Assembly (NCBI GenBank): GCA_022559845.1 | Contig: CM040121.1 | Coordinates: 343,330,243-343,394,242, forward strand | Origin: Amorphophallus konjac | Lineage: Eukaryota > Streptophyta > Magnoliopsida > Alismatales > Araceae | DNA: 64,000 bases | Direction of reading: 5' to 3' | Part shown: piece by piece, positions 48,334-58,879 of the stretch | How the letters are laid out: every line of letters begins with the position of its first letter | Position numbering within the stretch: the first letter of the stretch is position 1 | Translations under genes and position numbers: made by a program | The notes under the pieces: generated by a model | Seen by the model: the letters and a program-made list of their open reading frames with translations, nothing else | Database searches by the model: none | What the model was told of the DNA's origin: nothing

Positions 48334-49201
48334 TCGCCCTTGAGTCACGACCTATCATTCGGGGCAGGTGTGGCCGTCCCTGCCGAACTGATCGTCCCGG
48401 CCACGGCTCGAGACTGGATTGGTCATTGTGTACCAATATGGAAAACTATAATATATATATATATATATAATGGAATAAGCAAATTGAAATGACATGTTGT
48501 ATCATTTGGTTTATTATTCTATTTTTTGAACGGGTTTCTTCGTATTCGAATATTAGCTTCAGCTTAAGGTTTCCTTAAGGTTTTCTAATATAACTTATTT
48601 AAAAATGTAAATGAAAACACGGCAGAACGTTGTTTCGAACCCGACACCTCATGATTAACAGCGATACACTTAAGGAAGTTATTTGTTACTCCAGTTGAGC
48701 ATTTGTCACCCACACTCACCTAATTGTCACCACTAAAGTCCATAAGACGTCGCCCTTACTCTTACACTACCTTGAAAGCCGCGCGTCAGCCTTGTCTCTA
48801 TTGAGCCCTATTTATCACCGTTAGCAGGGTATTTTTCACCCTTGCTAACGCATTTGTCACCCGTATAGACACATTTGTCGCCCTTAAGCTTCAATTGGTC
48901 CACGTGGAAAATGGGACACGTCGGCCACGCGTGGGTGTTGTTCGCATATTGCCTCTGATCCAACGCCGCAGGCCACATCAACAGAAATAATGATGTCGAA
49001 CTACATCCTCGAAATTAAAAATCCCCAATTACTTATTTACCCTTCCCGCCATGTCTTGGCTCTTACGCAACCTACCAGAAGCCGGTTCGTCTCTCCATCG
49101 TGCTCAACATCTCGTCTTCCTCGCAGTGCCATTTGTGACCTCTTCGTCATTTGCTATTCGAGCACTCCTGAATTGCGAGCTCTCTTTCATCACTGACAGC
49201 C
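48334..49201. other. Unassigned stretch with TTTGTCACCC motifs
   Basis: An AT microsatellite lies at about 48450-48470. From 48690 to 48890, (A/T)TTGTCACC(C/A) motifs recur (48705, 48732, 48858 and others), as in the LTRs at 37.3 and 40.5 kb. This may be a minus-strand fragment of that LTR family. CACGTGG lies at 48901. Confidence 0.4.
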
Positions 49202-50330
49202 ATGGAGCCAAAGGAGACACCCATGCAATGCCCCGTCCACTGTAAACTGGATGTCCCACCTGCATCTCAGGAAATTGTACCGGTTCCTACAGTCGAAGAA
49301 AAAATGTTTCACATACCTAGGGTTTCTAAGGCCTCCACTTCAGGACGACAAGTTAAAGGTAGTGTGGTTCCTTATCTCCCTTACATAACTATTTGCCCCC
49401 CTTATCGACCTATTTATTTGTCACGCTTATATCTACCTATTTGTGTCAGATTTAGACCTATCTGTCTCCGAATTTCATACATTTGTCACCCTTAAGCACC
49501 TATTTGCCACACCTAAACTCCCTTGTCTCTACATTTGTCACCATGTCTTACTCTTAATATTTTTTGTATTTCTTGATCAGTCAATTAACTGAATTTCTTG
49601 TTTACACATTTTTTTGAATCTAGTGAACACAAGGGTCATCTCCGCCCGGTGTTCTATGGAAATTTACATGAAGGACAAGGATCAGATGACATTTTGAGAA
49701 TGCCACAAGTCATTGATGAGGACCACACCCTTTGGTCCATATGTTGACAATGCTTCTCCCATCACCTTCACCATGACACTATTGGAGGAGATTATTTGTG
49801 CCCATAGTGGAGGAAATTACTTCCGTATGGGTAGTAAGGTCACATTCAGTGTGGAAGATGTGGGCATAATTTTAGGATTACCTTGCTCCTATCAACCGGT
49901 TCAACACTATGGATCCACGAAACAGAAGTCGAAGTTGCAGCATCGATTTGGATTTGCAACAACATTTGACCAGAAGAAAGTGTGCTCTCTCATCTAGCAA
50001 ATTGTTGGGTCCGATGAAGAGCATGATGTGGCCGACACTGTCCGACTGTGGATTGTACTATTACTGTCCACTTTCCTTTGTCCACGGTCGACGCATTCTT
50101 GTCCACAACAGATGTTGTCATGCTTAGATGACATTGATAGAGTTTTAGATTACAACTGGGCAGCCGCCGTGCAACAGGTAACGATGCACAAGTTTGAGCA
50201 ATTAGTGTTGGCAGTCTAGAAACGACGGTCAGGTACAATTGATTGTGCTAAGAGAAGAGCCGGGGATGCATCCCAGGCCTATACATTTATATTTGGTTGT
50301 TCTGCCGCACTTGCTATAAGTTTTTTTATT
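49202..50330 (+). pseudogene. Plant-mobile-domain-like gene fragment
   Basis: A possible first exon (49202-49363, MEPKETPMQCPVHCKLDVPP) ends at a GT and is followed by an intron-like stretch to an AG near 49622. From about 49713 one frame reads LLEEIICAHSGGNYFRMG and VEDVGIILGLPC. After TAG 49995-49997 the same frame continues with DVADTVRLWIVLLLSTFLCP and DDIDRVLDYNWAAAVQQ (to 50219). These resemble the aminotransferase-like plant mobile domain (PMD) or Ulp1-transposon-associated proteins. A possible further exon lies at 50610-50745. The assignment is by eye and only moderate. Confidence 0.5.
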
Positions 50331-50734
50331 TTTGTTGTGTAAAATTTAATGTGTCAATCATTAATTCTATTGCATTGTAAAATAACTTGATCTCATATTA
50401 CAAGTCTGGTTTTTTTAGCACACGCGGGTGCGGCAACCACTAAGGCAGGTGGCATTTCCCCGACTATTTAGGTGGGGGCCATTCCTAGATAGGAAATTGA
50501 AATTCTCCATTGGATCCCTGCGTGGCTAACATGTATTATGAGTACTAAAAACTTCTTCTTTGTCATTCAACATTAATGAATAACCAAAGTGATGTGGTTT
50601 AAAATGTAGGTGATCGAAGGGCTCCTTGTTGAGCCAAGTGAAAGGGACACGGGGTACGGTGGTCAGATGATGACCCGACCCAGTGCTCAGGAGACGTCCT
50701 CATCAGCTCCATGCATGCCTGTGCTACAGGATAT
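50331..50734. other. Junction region before element C
   Basis: No clear gene. A frame at 50610-50745 (MMTRPSAQETSSSAPCMPVL) may be a last PMD-gene exon; it runs directly into element C gag sequence. Confidence 0.35.
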
Positions 50735-50741
50735 TGCCGAG

Positions 50742-51537
50742 CAATGAGAAGTATGAAGCTATCAAACAAGTCAACATTCAACTCCTGCAAAATATTGAAA
50801 ACCTACAAAAAGAGTTAAAGGATAAACAACAATCTTTAGAAAAGTTTATGGATGGAAGACAAAACCTAGATGTATTACTAGGAACTAGAATGAACCACAA
50901 CAAAGATGGGTTGGGTTTTGATCCAACAAACAAAAGGCCATTTGGGCTAAAAACTGTCACATTTGTTTCATCTTCCGAAGCTTCCAGCTCAAACACAACT
51001 CCCACACAAAACCAGCAAAAACAAAAGGAGAAAGGGAAAGAAAAGATTGAAGAGGCAGTCACTGAAATTCCCAAAAAGTCTATCCAAAAGCCTAAGAAAG
51101 GTCGACCTTCCCCGCAGCACAGGTCAACACTTCCTTGGCCATTGCATGCTCAATCTTCCAGATATCACCATAACTGGATTGCACATTCATATAGGCCAAC
51201 ACCACCCTACTTTTGGGGAAATTGTGATTCATGTGTTCACCAATCCTATAACTTTCAATCTCGTAGGTGGCAAAACAATCACTTTCAACCCAAAACCAAC
51301 CAACGGCCTCAATGGTTTAAGAAGTAAATCTCCTTAAACTTTCACAAAATCCAACAAAGAGCTTCTAAACAAAAAGTGAATGTCAAAACTGAAAGGAAAA
51401 ATCAAATCCCTGCTCTAAGCAAACAAAACATGAATGCTAGGAAGGTTTGGATTCCAAAAGAAATGGTTTCATGTTTTAAAAATCTGAGGAGTTTGATGGG
51501 ACCCACATTTGGTTGGGTTCCAAACACCATTGCTTAA
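50742..51537 (+). pseudogene. gag: Element C gag, C-terminal part
   Basis: Reads coiled coil (IQLLQNIENLQKELKDKQQ), then DGLGFDPTNKRPF (about 50906), and a basic Gln/Asn-rich tail to 51327. After a TAA the frame resumes near 51430 and ends GPTFGWVPNTIA with TAA at 51535-51537. No CCHC module is present in this part, unlike element B. Pol follows in the same frame. Confidence 0.8.
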
Positions 51538-52506
51538 TTACTTGTGCAGGAATATCTTGCAGCCATGCAAAACATGTGGTACCTTAATAGCGGCTGTTCA
51601 AGACACATGACTGAAGATAAAACAAAATTTTGTCTCTTGGAGGAAAAGGAATGAGGACACATCACATTTGGAGGAAACAACAAAGGAAAAATCATTGGAA
51701 TAGGTAATGTAGGTAAGAACCTCTCCAACTCCATCGGTAACGTGCTGCTGGTTGAAGGTTTGAAATGCAACTTGCTCAGTATAAGTCAATTGTGTGATAA
51801 AGGTCATAAAGTGTCGTTTGACTCTCATGAATGTAGAATCCTTGAACCAAAATATGACAAGGTAAAATTTTCTGGAAAAAGGGTCAACAATGTTTACATG
51901 ATTGACTTAGATGATCCTGCTCACATAAACCTGTGTCTTGCTGCACCAAAATCTTAGCTTGCATGGTTATGACATCGTAGACTAGGACATGCTAGTTACA
52001 ATGTCTTACATAAACTGTTAAAGCATTCAATGGTGAAAGGGTTGCCTGAACTATCTTTTAAACAAGAAAACAAATTGTGTGATGCATGTGTCCTAGGTAA
52101 ACAAACAAGAAAATCCTTCAAGACTAGATCTGCGAACATGTCATCTAAACCACTTGAGTTGATTCATATAGATTTATTTGGTCCAACAAGAACTACTAGT
52201 TTAAGTGGTAGAAAATATGAATATGTCTTGGTGGATGATTACTCTAGGTTCACATGGGTTTTCTTTCTCACACATAAAAATGATACTTTTGATGAGTTTC
52301 AGGTACTCTATATGAAGATAAAGCAAGACGGTGAGTTCAAAATCTTCAACATTCAATCTGATCATGGTGGTGAATTTGAAAATACTGACTTCTATAATCT
52401 TTACATGGCTGAAGGTATTTCACACTTGGTTTCTTCACCAAGAACCCTAGAGCAAAATGGTGTAGTTGAAAGAAGGAATCGAACACTCATAGAGATGGCA
52501 AGATAA
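51538..52506 (+). pseudogene. pol: Element C protease and integrase, inactivated
   Basis: The protease motif reads WYLNSGCSRHMT: the catalytic aspartate is replaced by asparagine (AAT 51586-51588). The zinc region and integrase core are readable (LIHIDLFGPT, SDHGGEFENT, QNGVVERRNR). Stops TGA near 51652, TAG 51955-51957 and TGA near 51968 interrupt it. The frame ends at EMAR (52506), where the rest of the integrase is deleted and RT sequence begins. Confidence 0.88.
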
Positions 52507-53860
52507 TAAGAAACAAGGCTACATTGGTGGCTCAAGGGTATAATCAAGAGTTTGTGGTAGACTTTGATGAATCTTATGCCCCAGTTGCTAGACTCGAAGC
52601 CATCAGAATTTTACTTACCTTTGCATGCTCCCTTAGAATAAAGCTGTATCAAATGGATGTAAAAAGTACTTTCTTGAATGGCTTGATCAAAGAAGAAGTC
52701 TATGTTAAGCAGCCCCCTGGCTTTGAGAACACTAACCATGAAGATTTTGTATACAAGCTAGACAGGGCGCTTTATGGACTTAAGCAAGCACCAAGAGCTT
52801 AGTATGAGAGACTAAGCTCATTCCTCATTGAAAAAGGGTACACACGAGGTAAGGTAGACCAAATACTTTTCACCAAGAAGTAAGGTAAGAACATCTTGAT
52901 TGTTCAAATTTATGTTGATGATATTGTGTTTGGTTCTACTAAATCTGATATGTATGAGGAATTTGCAAACCTCATGACTAGCGAATTTGAGATGAGCCTA
53001 ATGGGAGAACTCCAATTCTTTCTCGGTTTGCAGGGCAACCAAAGAGAAGATGGGTGCTTCATAAGTCAAGCCAAATACATCAAGGAGCTGCTAAAAAGAT
53101 TTGACATGACAAACAGTAAAATAATTGCAACTCTTATGAGCACCACAACATCACTAGATTCGGATGAAAATGATAAATTAGTGGATGCAAAGATCTACAG
53201 AGGTATGATCGGCTCTTTACTTTACTTGACTGCATCCCGACCAGATATCCAATTTAGTGTATACCTTTGTGCTAGATTTCAAGCTAGTCCTAGAGAATCC
53301 CACTTGACTGCCGTCAAACGTATCCTTAGATATCTTGCTGGCACTCAAGATTTGTGATTGTGGTATCCATCATCATGTGACTTATCTCTTATATCTTATT
53401 CTGATGCGGACTATACTGGTTGCAAGCTGGATCACAAAAGTACTAGTGGCTACTGCCAGTTTCTAGGCGGGTGTTTAGTTTCTTGGGCCTCAAGAAACAA
53501 CACTCGGTTGCCCTCTCAACCGCAGAGGCAGAATATGTTGCTGCGGGGAGCTGTGACACCCAAGTGTTGTGGATTAAACACCAACTCCAAGACCACTTAG
53601 TGGATCTTGGTTGTGTCTCGATTATGTGTGATAACACTAGTGCTATCAACCTTGCAAAAAATCCAGTTTAGCACTCTAGGACTAAGCATATTAAGATTAG
53701 GCATCACTTCATTAGAGATGAGGTCGTTAAGAAAAACTTTGAGCTGCATTTTGTTGATACTTTAAATCAAATTGCTGATATTTTCACCATGCCCTTGTGT
53801 AATGACAGGTTTTCTACACTCAGAAGGGAGCTTGGTCTTTGCCGACCTCAGGCCAATAAA
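52507..53860 (+). pseudogene. pol: Element C reverse transcriptase and RNase H, broken
   Basis: The RT starts at RNKATLVAQGYNQEFVVDFDE and has KSTFLNG and catalytic YVDD at 52911-52922. RNase H has ISYSDADYTGC, STSGYCQFLGG and TAEAEYVAAGS. Stops include TAG 52801-52803, TAA 52881-52883 and TGA 53355-53357; a shift near 53490 changes the frame. The end is RRELGLCRPQAN at about 53860. Confidence 0.88.
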
Positions 53861-55802
53861 AATTGAAATGATGATCTTGTTCAATTTAGTGTGTGTTTTT
53901 TTAGATTGGTGTTCCATGCATTGTTTATATGTAATTATGTCATTTTACATATGGTGTAGCACTGCATGTAGTCATAATGCATAATAAAGTTGAATTCATG
54001 TTCACAATGCATTGTATGGTTTGTGTAGCATCATACTTGCCTGGCCATGGTATATTAAATGTTGATGTATGGAAAGGCAGGCTATGCTTGTCTAGAAGCA
54101 CTCAATATGCGTGAGGTTTCACCTCCGCCAAGTACCATGCATCACTATCGCATATAGGCCATATAGTAAGGGGGAGTTGTCTATTTGCAGCATTCATGCA
54201 TTTGTTTCATCTTCATTCTGTTGCATTTAATAAGTGTACAACCATGTGCTGGGTCATGCATTTCATGTCTGCCAAGTTCATGTTTGATCAGGTCAACCCC
54301 TGTATGATTCTTGTCAACCTCTCCTTGACAATTATCTTTTCACTTACAAACATAACTCCTTGAGTGCATTCATTGCATATCCTTAGGGGGAGTCTTGCTG
54401 CCTTACTTAATCTCTTGCAATCTGAACTTCACTGGCTTCCAGCTTATAAATGAGATCATGAGATCGACAGAACTATGGCGTAAGAGCTTTCTATTATATG
54501 AACTGATGCTTGTCCATCTAATGAAAATGGTTTCGATTTAATGATTTCTTGAAATTCTGATATATCTTTTGAAATCATCTATGTTCTGTGGTTTTAATAG
54601 ATCTTAACTAGAGATTGCATGTTGTGCATTGAATGACTCTCCTGAAATATGAAAATTCAAACTTCATGACAACCTTGGTGATACTCTAGAGCTAAGTATT
54701 ATTTTTTAACATCTTGATGAGCTGAAATTCTTGAAAATCAATTTGATAGAGCAATGATATTGTTGCACGGAGAAATATGTCACGTCATCAAATCAAGTGA
54801 CGAATGATATGTCATGATGTGCCCCTGTTATCTCTGTCTTAATTCATTTGGACTCTAGGCAGAGCAATGGCATAATTGCTGAGAAATATATCTTCTCATC
54901 AAAGAAATGAGATTAGATATGTCATGACGTGACTTTGCTATCTCTGTTCATTCTGAAGCATAACAGTTAGTCTTACCAAATACCTAGGAATACTGGCGTC
55001 TAATCAACGTGTATTCTTACGACTAGGAGGCATGTACTAGACTCGACTGCTCATAAAATATGAGTCATGTGCTTTCAAATACAAAAGATACTGCCAATCG
55101 AAAATATGGTGCAATCATAATATTCCATGCTTTAGTCATGATTGTTTAGCCTCAATACTAGTTTTTGTGTTATTCCTTTTGTAGTTATTGAAAATGGATA
55201 TATAAGACAAGGGAAGGTTAAACACTGCCATGCCATGGGCTTTTGATTCATTTCTATTAAAACATGGATGTAGATACTTTTCGAACTCTGTTGATGATCT
55301 CAGATTTCATTAGCTTTGAACCATATATGTTGCTCACGGTCTGGTTCAGGTTTGCATATAATGGCTTGCTCTTCACTTTCATTCAGCTCTGGTCTCTCCG
55401 ACTTTTGTAGCCTTCTCTACCTTCTCCCCCCTTTTTGTTGTTGTCAAAGGGGGAGAAAATGTCTTTTTGTGAGTCCTTTATGAGCTAATACCTTTGTCCT
55501 TCCTTTGTGCGGCCTTTGTGAGTTGTCATGCGGGAAAAAGAATTGCAGGGGGAGAGTGAATTGTAGACGGGGAAGCATCCACGGGGGAGAGAACCTTATG
55601 AGCTTTGAGTCTGCATATGTGATGGGGGTTTGTGCATAGCATTCACATGCTTTGATCATCCATGCATACATATCCGCATTCACATGCTTTCACTATCATG
55701 GATCTTAAGCTGCACTTGTCGCATATGTCATAAACTTTTTCATCTTGGATATTACTGTCACATAATGACTCACAGTGTTTCCATCATCAAAAAGAGGGAG
55801 AA
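53861..55802 (+). other. Element C 3' non-coding region with purine tracts
   Basis: No ORF like the third ORF of element B. CCGCCAAGTACCATG lies at 54126-54140. GGGGGAG-type tracts are near 54169, 54384, 55448, 55548, 55583 and 55790; the last is the priming tract next to the LTR. The structured module is at 54751-55020. Confidence 0.7.
54751..55020 (+). ncRNA. Conserved structured module, element C copy
   Basis: The first half is duplicated. Unit 1 (54751-54840) has hairpin CGTCAT/GTGACG with loop CAAATCAA. Unit 2 (54861-54950) has hairpin TCTCAT/ATGAGA with loop CAAAGAA. Each starts GCAATG..TTG, GAGAAATAT, and is followed by ATATGTCATGA(T/C)GTG and TATCTCTGT. The 3' core ACCTAGGAATACTGGCGTCT with GTGTATTCTTA (54982-55019) closes the module; GAATAC can pair with GTATTC. 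Confidence 0.6.
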
Positions 55803-56275
55803 TGTTGTGCCCCTATTCTCATTTGAGTCATCTTGTGGTCACTTGGGTCATTCGACATCATCTTGTGGTCATTTGAGTTATTTGATATTCTTGGTTTTGA
55901 TAATGGCTAAACACTATAAGTCATTGATGTTTTACCACTCTTATATGACTAAACTACTTGATGTTCTTTCATGACAGATATGCCAAGGAATGGAGTGGGG
56001 ATAGCAAAAGTGAAAGCTCAATGATTGCGCCATCGCCCGCGGATTGAGCTGCCCGGTCAGGTCGCGGGGGTCAAAGGGGCAGCGCCCCTTGCGGGGGTTT
56101 CTGGGGGCGGAGCCCCCGGAAGAGAATTTTGAATTCATGAAATCAGAATTGCTCAAATGGTCTAATGCATGAATCCAAACCCAAAATGCATGGAATAGAT
56201 GAGGACATGAATATCTTGACTCATGGATATGTTTCTGTGTCCTAACACTTCATTTTTACAAGTATGGATCATTCC

Positions 56276-56450
56276 GGTCGACCAAGACCATAGGGCTAGT
56301 CGACCAGAATTGCCAGAACTGAAAAGATGGCATTTTTACAGGTTTCGGTCGACCGCCCCTAGGCGTCCGGTCGACCGGTTTTGCCAGAGATGAAAAATCA
56401 ACCGACTGTAAAATTCCGGTCGACCGCCCCATGCCTTCCGGTCGACCGCC
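56276..56450 (+). repeat. GGTCGACC palindrome array in element C LTR
   Basis: Six copies of (C)GGTCGACC(G) or a one-base variant at about 56277, 56299, 56346, 56371, 56418 and 56440, upstream of the TATA box. Each is self-complementary. Confidence 0.75.
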
Positions 56451-57214
56451 ATCCCCGAGCCAACATTTGTTGACTTCATTTTTCACCTCGAGACCAGCCC
56501 CTTTCCATGGATTTGTTTAATCAAAAGTCACCCAATCTCCCATGATTTGTGGATCTGGTCTGGGGGATGTCTATGGACCATTCAAAGTCTATAAAACCAA
56601 TGCAAGAGGGTTAGAAAACCCCAGTTGATCAAGTGAATCAAAGAGAGATCAAGAGAGGCTAGAGGAGGTGCTTGGAAGAAGGGGTACTATAGCCGTGAAC
56701 AGTACTTCGTGCAGAAGTTCTTCATCCATTCCAAGGTAATTCAAGCATAGATCTGAAGCAAGCAACCTCCAAGGAAGCTAGAAGCAATCAAGATTCTTAA
56801 AGGTGATCAAAGCTACATCCATAAATCTCTTCATCAACTCAAGGGGATCCAAGGAAGCTCATCTTACAAGGAAGAAGAAGCCATTGTTGCTGAATCAAGA
56901 AGAGAGTCTTGTGAAGAAGATAGAAGCCTCTGTTGGTGATCTACATCCATTAAAGAATCATATTCAAGCTCCAACAATTTCAGACAAGATCTATTTCATT
57001 CTAGCATATCCCTATATCTTGTTTGAGCATTTTCATCTTGTTCTCTTTTCATTTTTGTTCAAACTATTGAAACTGAAGATCGTCCCTACCGGTGGTTAGT
57101 AGGAAGACAATCGGAAGTTCTCCAATCTGCGGTGTTGACGTCCCTACGGGTGGTTAGTAGGAAGGTAATCGGAGGTATTTCTGATCTGTGATTTGGTGTG
57201 CTGCACTAGTGGAG

Positions 57215-57270
57215 CCTCACCGGGTTTGGTGAGGGATGGACGTAGGACTGGGGATTCAGTCCGAACCACC
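57215..57270 (+). ncRNA. Two-hairpin structure of the LTR leader (element C copy)
   Basis: Stem 1 CCTCACC/GGTGAGG (57215-57234). Inner stem GGACTG/CAGTCC (57245-57262). The outer pair GATGG (57235-57239) with CCACC (57266-57270) has one mismatch. Confidence 0.55.
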
Positions 57271-57503
57271 TTAAAATCCTTTGTGTTGTGGTTTGTTTGT
57301 GAGATTGTTTCATTCTAGATGCATGCTTAAGTTCAATCTCCACATTACGTTATCTTATCTCTAAGCAAATCTCTTTATACTTCGTCAAGCTAGTTGTATT
57401 CCACTGCTATTATTTTTATCTAGCTATAAAGAGAGTTGTATTGCGAAAAGAGGGGTAGATCTATTCACCCCTTCCCTCTAGATCCGCTGTCCACTACTCA
57501 ACA

Positions 57504-57641
57504 ATGCTCCTACAACTTTTATGCAGTTAATGAACAGTGTGTTCGGGCCATACCTAGATCAGTGGGTAGTAGTTTTTATTGATGATATTGAAAGCATCTG
57601 AATAAGGCTTTGCAGATATTGAGAGATCATCAGTTGTACGC
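57504..57641 (+). pseudogene. Gypsy reverse transcriptase fragment (Tekay-like)
   Basis: Reads [19 protein letters not shown] then VVVFIDDI. After a small out-of-frame deletion it continues [17 protein letters not shown]. The sequence differs clearly from the Tekay-type RT at 13.5 kb, so it is another family. It is bounded on the left by the element C LTR and on the right by a TG-starting LTR (57642). Confidence 0.85.
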
Positions 57642-57693
57642 TGTTGTACCCAGACATTTTCCCAGCAAAAAAATAACAAGAAATAAGGGCTCG

Positions 57694-58500
57694 GGAATTT
57701 TCCCGAACACCTTCAAGGTGTTGTTTACCCAGCCCTTCCTACATCACACCGGGCACAACCAAGGGTCCTAACCAGCTAGCTGTCACCGATGGCGACATCA
57801 ACAATTGATTGGGGCCACCCTCGATCACCCAGTTTGCGCGTATACCCGCCTTCAACCAAGCCACCCTGGCAAACCCGGGGGCGCCCTGACTACAAGCCAC
57901 GACACGTGGCACCCAGCAACAAGGCTGGGTCTACCCCCAAGATGCCTCCCTCCAGCCCTCTAAGGTCAATGGAAGACTTATCTCATCAACCACGGGCTTT
58001 AGAGGTCTATAACACGCTTATGCGGCCCATGCACGCTTATTAGGAATTTCCTCAAACACCTCGTGGGCGCGCATATCCCAACCATTCTACAACAAGCCGG
58101 GGGCCAACCCGAGGCTCGAGCACACTAGCCATATACTACGGTAACCCTACAGCAAGTTGGGGCCACCCCCGACCCTCAGACACGCGGCAACGAGCCGCCT
58201 ACTTTCAGCACCCGGGGCAACCCGAGGCCGCCCTGTCAACCTACCATACAACGCAGCTCAACCCACCAAGGCCAGGCCCATACGCCCAAAATGCCTTCTC
58301 TCGACTCCTACGAGATCTCACCCTCAGCCCGGGGACAAACCTGGGGCCCTCCGGTCAACTACATAGGCCGTTCGACAACCTGAGGTGTGTCAGGAATTTT
58401 CCCAAACACCCTGTGCGTGGCTGCCACAACTCCAAACAATTGACCCCCACGGGCCAATCCCAGCACCCCGAGCACTCAGTCCTTCAAAGGGCAACTCAGA
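57694..58500 (+). repeat. 350-bp repeat, about 2.3 copies
   Basis: GGAATTTTCCCGAACACC-like starts at 57694, 58043 and 58393 (periods 349 and 350). Each is followed by diverged sequence with AGCCGGGGGC/AACCCGAGGC-type motifs. Confidence 0.65.
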
Positions 58501-58879
58501 AGAACAATGGGAGGTCACCTGGACCACCCCCCGCTGCCACGGCTCACCCTAGGGGGGGTTTGCCCCAAGCGCGGCCGCGCCCTGGTGGGGGCAAACTCCT
58601 TCGGGGGTGGCCTCTCCACCCAGCCCAGCCAATCTCTCTACAAGTCCGTCTCGGTCCCAGTCCCGTTCGAGGTCGATTGACATACCAGCGTGAAGGCGGT
58701 CTCGAAGATGGAATCCCGGGGCCACAAAGGTCAACCTCCTCGTTCTACGCACACACGCGACCAACCACCAGTCCAAGTCTCGTATCCTTTGTCCTCTTGC
58801 GGTCACACAGAGTCAACGTGTGCGCAAAGGAGTAAAAATGGGGTTTTTATAGACTTGGAAAAAAAACCCCATTTCTGCC

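Larger units (their letters stand above)
50735..57503 (+). mobile_element. Element C: 5'-truncated Sirevirus-type element with intact 3' LTR
   Basis: It begins inside gag (the coiled-coil part), so the 5' LTR, PBS and capsid region are missing. Pol has a deletion from the integrase end to the RT start at about 52506. The 3' region holds six GGGGGAG-type tracts and the structured module. The last purine tract (AAAAAGAGGGAGAA, 55789-55802) abuts an LTR at 55803-57503. After the LTR, ATGCT (57504-57508) begins a gypsy RT fragment, showing that element C inserted into that element. Confidence 0.85.
55803..57503 (+). mobile_element. Element C 3' LTR
   Basis: 1701 bp, TGTTGTGCCCC...CTACTCAACA. It holds a palindromic GC-rich sequence (GGGGGCGGAGCCCCCG, 56104-56119), six GGTCGACC palindromes, TATAAAA at 56590-56596, the two-hairpin structure, and the tract TTCACCCCTTCCCTCTAGAT (57464-57483). 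Confidence 0.9.

Noticed and set aside
54721..55020. Hammerhead-type ribozyme in the structured module
   Set aside because: Sequences like TTGATGAG and GAGAAATATGTC are suggestive, but the CUGAUGA and GAAA cores do not lie in the order and spacing needed, and they are not kept in elements A and B.
58413..58835. 140-codon plus-strand ORF and other long ORFs at 57.8-60.8 kb
   Set aside because: Very GC-rich sequence has few stops in any frame. No motif is recognisable, and the stretch lies in a probable LTR.
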